Assembly (NCBI RefSeq): GCF_022682495.2
Contig: NC_071392.1
Coordinates: forward strand, 87,126,797 to 87,190,796
Length of the DNA stretch: 64,000 nucleotides
Direction: 5' to 3'
Origin: Desmodus rotundus
Lineage: Eukaryota; Chordata; Mammalia; Chiroptera; Phyllostomidae
The notes beneath the pieces are model-generated. The model was not told the DNA's origin, searched no databases, and saw only the letters and a program-made list of their open reading frames with translations. Position numbers and translations under genes: made by a program. Position 1 is the first letter of the stretch; each line of letters starts with the position of its first letter. Below are positions 60,565 to 64,000 of the stretch, piece after piece.

Positions 60565-60740
60565 TATAGTATTTATTTATTCAGCAAATACCTGAGTGCC
60601 TATGAACTTTAGAACCTTGCCAATACTGAATGCACATTTTAATAAGTAAAATTATACATAAATACATAAATGTAAATAATGTCATAATAGATTAATGGAA
60701 TAGAAAACAGGTACATCAGAAAGATGGGGATGTATGATTC
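60565..60740 (+). repeat. ancient interspersed repeat fragment
   Basis: The opening 'tatttattcagcaaatacct' followed by 'gagtgcctatgaacttt' resembles the same old repeat as 47220-47470. It is short and weak. Confidence 0.45.
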
Positions 60741-60819
60741 ATATTCAAAACTATGTATTTTTTTGGTATGTGCATATAAAATAATATATTTTATGTTTTA
60801 CCTTGTTTAGTTCTCTTAA

Positions 60820-60930
60820 AATTCTCTGTAATATAAATTTTATCAATTTCATTCACCAGGAGAGGCTCAGAGAAACTGAGTTAACTGTCTACAATTATAT
60901 TTTTGAACTCGGAGTCAGAATTTAAGCTCA
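60820..60930 (+). repeat. MIR SINE
   Basis: It contains 'caggagaggctcagagaaac', 'tgagttaactgtctacaatt' and 'aactcggagtcagaattta', matching the MIR core order. Confidence 0.65.
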
Positions 60931-61974
60931 AGAAGTTTAAATTTTAAGTGTATAGGTTTTGAATGTGTGACCTCTTAAACTAATACAGGAACCTGAAATA
61001 CATCATCCTTACTAAGCAGGCGCTGAGTAACAGGCAATCACCTACATATACATAATGGAAAGCCATTAAGTTGAATTATCTGGATTAAAAACTGGAGAGT
61101 TCAAAGAAGCATTTAGATTTATATGATTTCCCATAGACTAAAAACTTGGACATTGGAATTTGGACAGAATAAGAAATTGGACAATTGGAATTTCTTTGCA
61201 AATAAAAATATAAATAGGAAACAAAATAAAATAGAATAATGTCTATTGTTGAAAAATAATCTCTTTGAAATATTTATTCTCTCTGTAGAGACAGAACAGC
61301 CTTAGGCATGCAACTTTGGTGGGTCACGGTCTGGTCAGACACAGGGGTACCTCCAATTCATAAAACAACTCTTATATGTTATATGTTAAATGACTTCTAT
61401 ATGTTATAGTAACATATGAAAGGCATGACTATACAACTATGGCCTGTGAACATTTTCTGACATGGGAATAATGGAGACAGTTGAGTACTGACATATCCCT
61501 CCAACCATCTACCCAACTGTGGTATAAAAAACAAAGGCTTGAGGGACTACTTCCGGGCCCTCTCACCTGCGGATAAGAATTCCACAGGGACACCCAGACC
61601 AGAGAGAATCGAGCATGCTGTTTATGAAGAGTAAAGGCAAACAACAGCGAGCCTCGACTGCCTCTATCGTACTCAATGGTACGTGCATCTTCTTCCCCGC
61701 TTGTCTGCTGTGCTGGTAGTTACCCAAAATGAAGACAGTTGTCTTTCCAGTCCTTAAACTAGGAAGAGCCTGGGACTGGTCTGGCGTAGCTGAACTGTAT
61801 TTGGTTTCAGGCCCTGTCAATCACTGCTTTAGTGACCTCCTGAGTTTTGATAATTAAAAGTCGCTCTCTGCTTCTTAGATTGTCCAGAAAATCTACTTCG
61901 GTTTTCTGCTGAGATCTGTCCTCACTGAACAGAATCCCCTACCCGCACACTTTCATCCCTTGCATTTGCATTGA
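60931..61974. other. unassigned stretch with an LTR-like patch
   Basis: No gene seen. The block at about 61540-61830 has more CpGs than its surroundings and on the minus strand reads somewhat like a retroviral U5 ('ctctctggtctgggtgtccc'). I cannot define its ends. Confidence 0.3.
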
Positions 61975-62013
61975 AATGGGACCTCATCAAATTAAAAAGG
62001 TTTTTCACTTATA
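61975..62013 (+). mobile_element. short L1 ORF2 scrap
   Basis: The stretch 'atgggacctcatcaaattaa' followed by 'aaaggtttttcac' matches a conserved ORF2 segment over about 40 bp, followed by an A-rich (GAAA)n run. Confidence 0.6.
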
Positions 62014-62795
62014 AAAAAAAAAAGAAAGAAAGAAATGAGCCAGCATCATGTCCCAAATCCCATACGGTCCCTCTGTGAACAGTCAACTATATTGAAAAAG
62101 CTAATCTGTGCTAAGTTTTTAACGGTCCATTTTACTGCCCTTCTGGGACATTATATTTATCTACAATACCAATCCCAAGTAACATGGTCAACCTGAACAG
62201 ATTCCAGGGCCATTGGAGGGTAAGACTAATGAAAGCATTTCACAGAATGAACCGCACTTATTAACACTCCTAAATCTCTCAGAAATGGTGGAGGAGAGAG
62301 GCATTTATGGAGAGAGTTTCAGAAGGAAGTCGCTGATGTAATTGCTACTGCTAGATCATTAAGGATAATAAGTGCTCAGAGATTTCACATTAGTCTGGTT
62401 CTTCTCTTGCTATCAGTGTCAATGCGTTGAGTCATCTCATTTCAACCCCTAACTAGGATCCTTCAGGCCTCTGTGCCTTCATTGCAGACTAGTCCCCTTG
62501 GTGGCTCTGTCCTTTCTCTTTCTTGTGAAATTGTGTTCATTCTTTACAGCCCAGTTAAAATGTCTCATGTCCTCTTTATTCTTGGGAAAACTTCCTTTTA
62601 CCTGCTAGTTTTTCTTACAGTTTGGTCCACAAGGTAAATAGAGCTGCTATCACATTATATAATATTACTGATGACTTTACTTTCCCCACCAGACTGAAAC
62701 TATTTATTAGTTGTAAGTATTCCATGTTGCATTTTTTAATTTTTCTTCATGACTTGGCATGGTGCCGGGGGGGGGGGTGCATAATATAGGGAAAT
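62014..62795. other. unassigned stretch
   Basis: No gene seen. A G11-type run is at about 62766-62777. Confidence 0.45.
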
Positions 62796-62823
62796 GAGTG
62801 AATGAATGAATGAATGAATGAAT
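62796..62823. repeat. (GAAT)n microsatellite
   Basis: About seven GAAT/TGAA units. Confidence 0.95.
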
Positions 62824-62889
62824 ATAAGACCTTCAAAGATGTAAAATGCTAATAAAGAAAAGAGGACGGAACTTGTAGTGGGTCTAATA

Positions 62890-63180
62890 ACCAAGTTACT
62901 ATGACGGGAAATTTTTTCTGTCAACTTGCCAGCACCACAGGGCCCCCGGATATTGGGGGAAACACGCCTGGGCATGTCTGTGAGGTTGTTTCCAGATGAG
63001 ATCAGCATTTGACTTGCTAGACTGATAAAGCAGATCACGCTCCCTGGTCTGGGTGAGCATCCTCCAGTCTGTGGAGGGCCTGAATAGAACCCAAAGGCCA
63101 GGGATGGGATAATTCGCTCTCTGCCTGGCTGCTTGAATGCAGACATTGGTCTCCTCCTGCCCTCAGACTGGGACTGATTA
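62890..63180 (+). repeat. old interspersed repeat, family unnamed
   Basis: The strings 'ttctgtcaacttgccagcac', 'ggcatgtctgtgaggttgtt', 'tccagatgagatcagcattt', 'agactgataaagcagatcac' and 'gagggcctgaatagaaccca' follow a repeated mammalian sequence I recognise. I cannot give its family. Confidence 0.55.
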
Positions 63181-63197
63181 ATGAGTTATTGTCTTCC

Positions 63198-63555
63198 TTG
63201 ATTTGGGCTGCTGTAACAAAATGCCATATACCTGGTAGATTAAATCACAGGCATTTACATCTCACATTTCTGGAGGCTAGGACATCCAAGAAAAGATGCA
63301 GATTTGGTGCCTGGTGGGAGCCCTTTCCTAATTTGAAGATAACCTCCTTCTTTCTGTATTCTCATTCAGAGCAGAGAGAAGGCTCTGGTCTCTTGCTCTT
63401 CTCTTGGGGTTTGAATCCCGTCATGGAGGTTCTACCCTCGTGACCTTATCTAAACCTAATTTCTTCCCAAAGGCCCCATAGCCAAATACCTTCATATTGG
63501 GGATTAGCACTGCAGTATATGAACGGAGGGGGACAACTAACGTTTGGTGTACAGC
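63198..63555 (-). mobile_element. MLT1-like MaLR LTR, minus strand
   Basis: Reads backwards through a MaLR LTR: 'gctgctgtaacaaaatgcca', 'tttctggaggctaggacatc', 'gatttggtgcctggtgggag', 'cgtgaccttatctaaaccta', 'cccaaaggccccatagccaa' and 'attggggattagcactgcag'. It is opposite in orientation to the LTR at 55793. An 84-codon frame inside it (63189-63443) is not a gene. Confidence 0.8.
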
Positions 63556-64000
63556 AGTTACTGATAGCAAAATATCCTATTTCTGCCATAGAGATTTATA
63601 AATATCAACATTAAGACAGGTGCACCAATTCTGAGACTGGGATAAGAACTCGCCATGTGCCCAATCTGGTGGAGTCCTGTACTTTGAGGATGATGTATTT
63701 GTTCTTCATGTCAAAAAAATGAGGTACCCTGACTGTATGTTTCAACAGGAGGATGGTGGCAACATTTCGTAGACTTTCATAAGAGGAGGAGTTGAGGCAA
63801 GAAAGGAGTTTGTAAGGCTAGTTGCTATTCATTTATGTCCCATTCCTTTATATCTCACTAACAAATCTGGAGCAGTTTGCTTCAAAGAAACTTGAGCACA
63901 AAGATTATTTGAAAAGTACTATTAGTCAATGAGTCAGCAACCTACCAGGTTGTATGGTAATTTCATCAGTCTTTCTTTTTTAGGGTTTTTTTTTTGTTGT
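63556..64000. other. unassigned end of window
   Basis: No gene or named repeat seen. It ends in a T-run that is cut by the window edge. Confidence 0.45.

Overview
This window looks like AT-rich, non-coding nuclear DNA from a bat. I found no intact protein-coding gene, rRNA gene, functional tRNA gene or CRISPR array. The organism call rests on five tRNA-headed SINE copies of the VES type, a family I know from vesper bats and relatives. They sit with L1 tails ending in the G-rich 3' sequence I associate with bat L1, several short DNA transposons (mariner, hAT and Tigger types) and the usual mammalian MIR, L2 and MaLR remnants. All family names come from memory of consensus sequences, not from a search.

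Layout. 1-7.5 kb is a mosaic of old L1 pieces in both orientations. 7.5-10.6 kb is AT-rich and mostly unrecognised, ending in a short G-rich L1 tail with target-site duplications (10628-10738). 11.1-12 kb is an unidentified CpG-richer stretch with three near-identical 97-bp tandem units. 12.9-17.6 kb holds two L1 fragments, one split by an internally deleted mariner (16200-16718). 18.5-20.5 kb is a processed pseudogene of RBMX (hnRNP G), the only gene-derived sequence I recognise. 21-30 kb carries two hAT-like miniature elements, two VES SINEs and two short Tc1/mariner-type MITEs. 33.4 kb has a Tigger 5' end. 36.8-37.6 kb is a solo endogenous-retrovirus LTR on the minus strand with 6-bp target duplications. 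43-44.4 kb has a MaLR LTR and an L2. 55.4-57.1 kb is a nest: L1, interrupted by an MLT1-like LTR, itself interrupted by a (TTTA)n-headed insert. The last kilobase holds an inverted MLT1-like LTR.

A roughly 213-bp MITE family occurs three times (23553, 45095, 53672). Its ends carry imperfect inverted repeats and TA at the insertion point. This family, the 97-bp triplet and the deleted mariner are the parts most worth checking. Nothing here forms a gene system or operon, and I see no sign of a novel biological system. The window reads as intergenic or intronic DNA shaped by successive transposon insertions.
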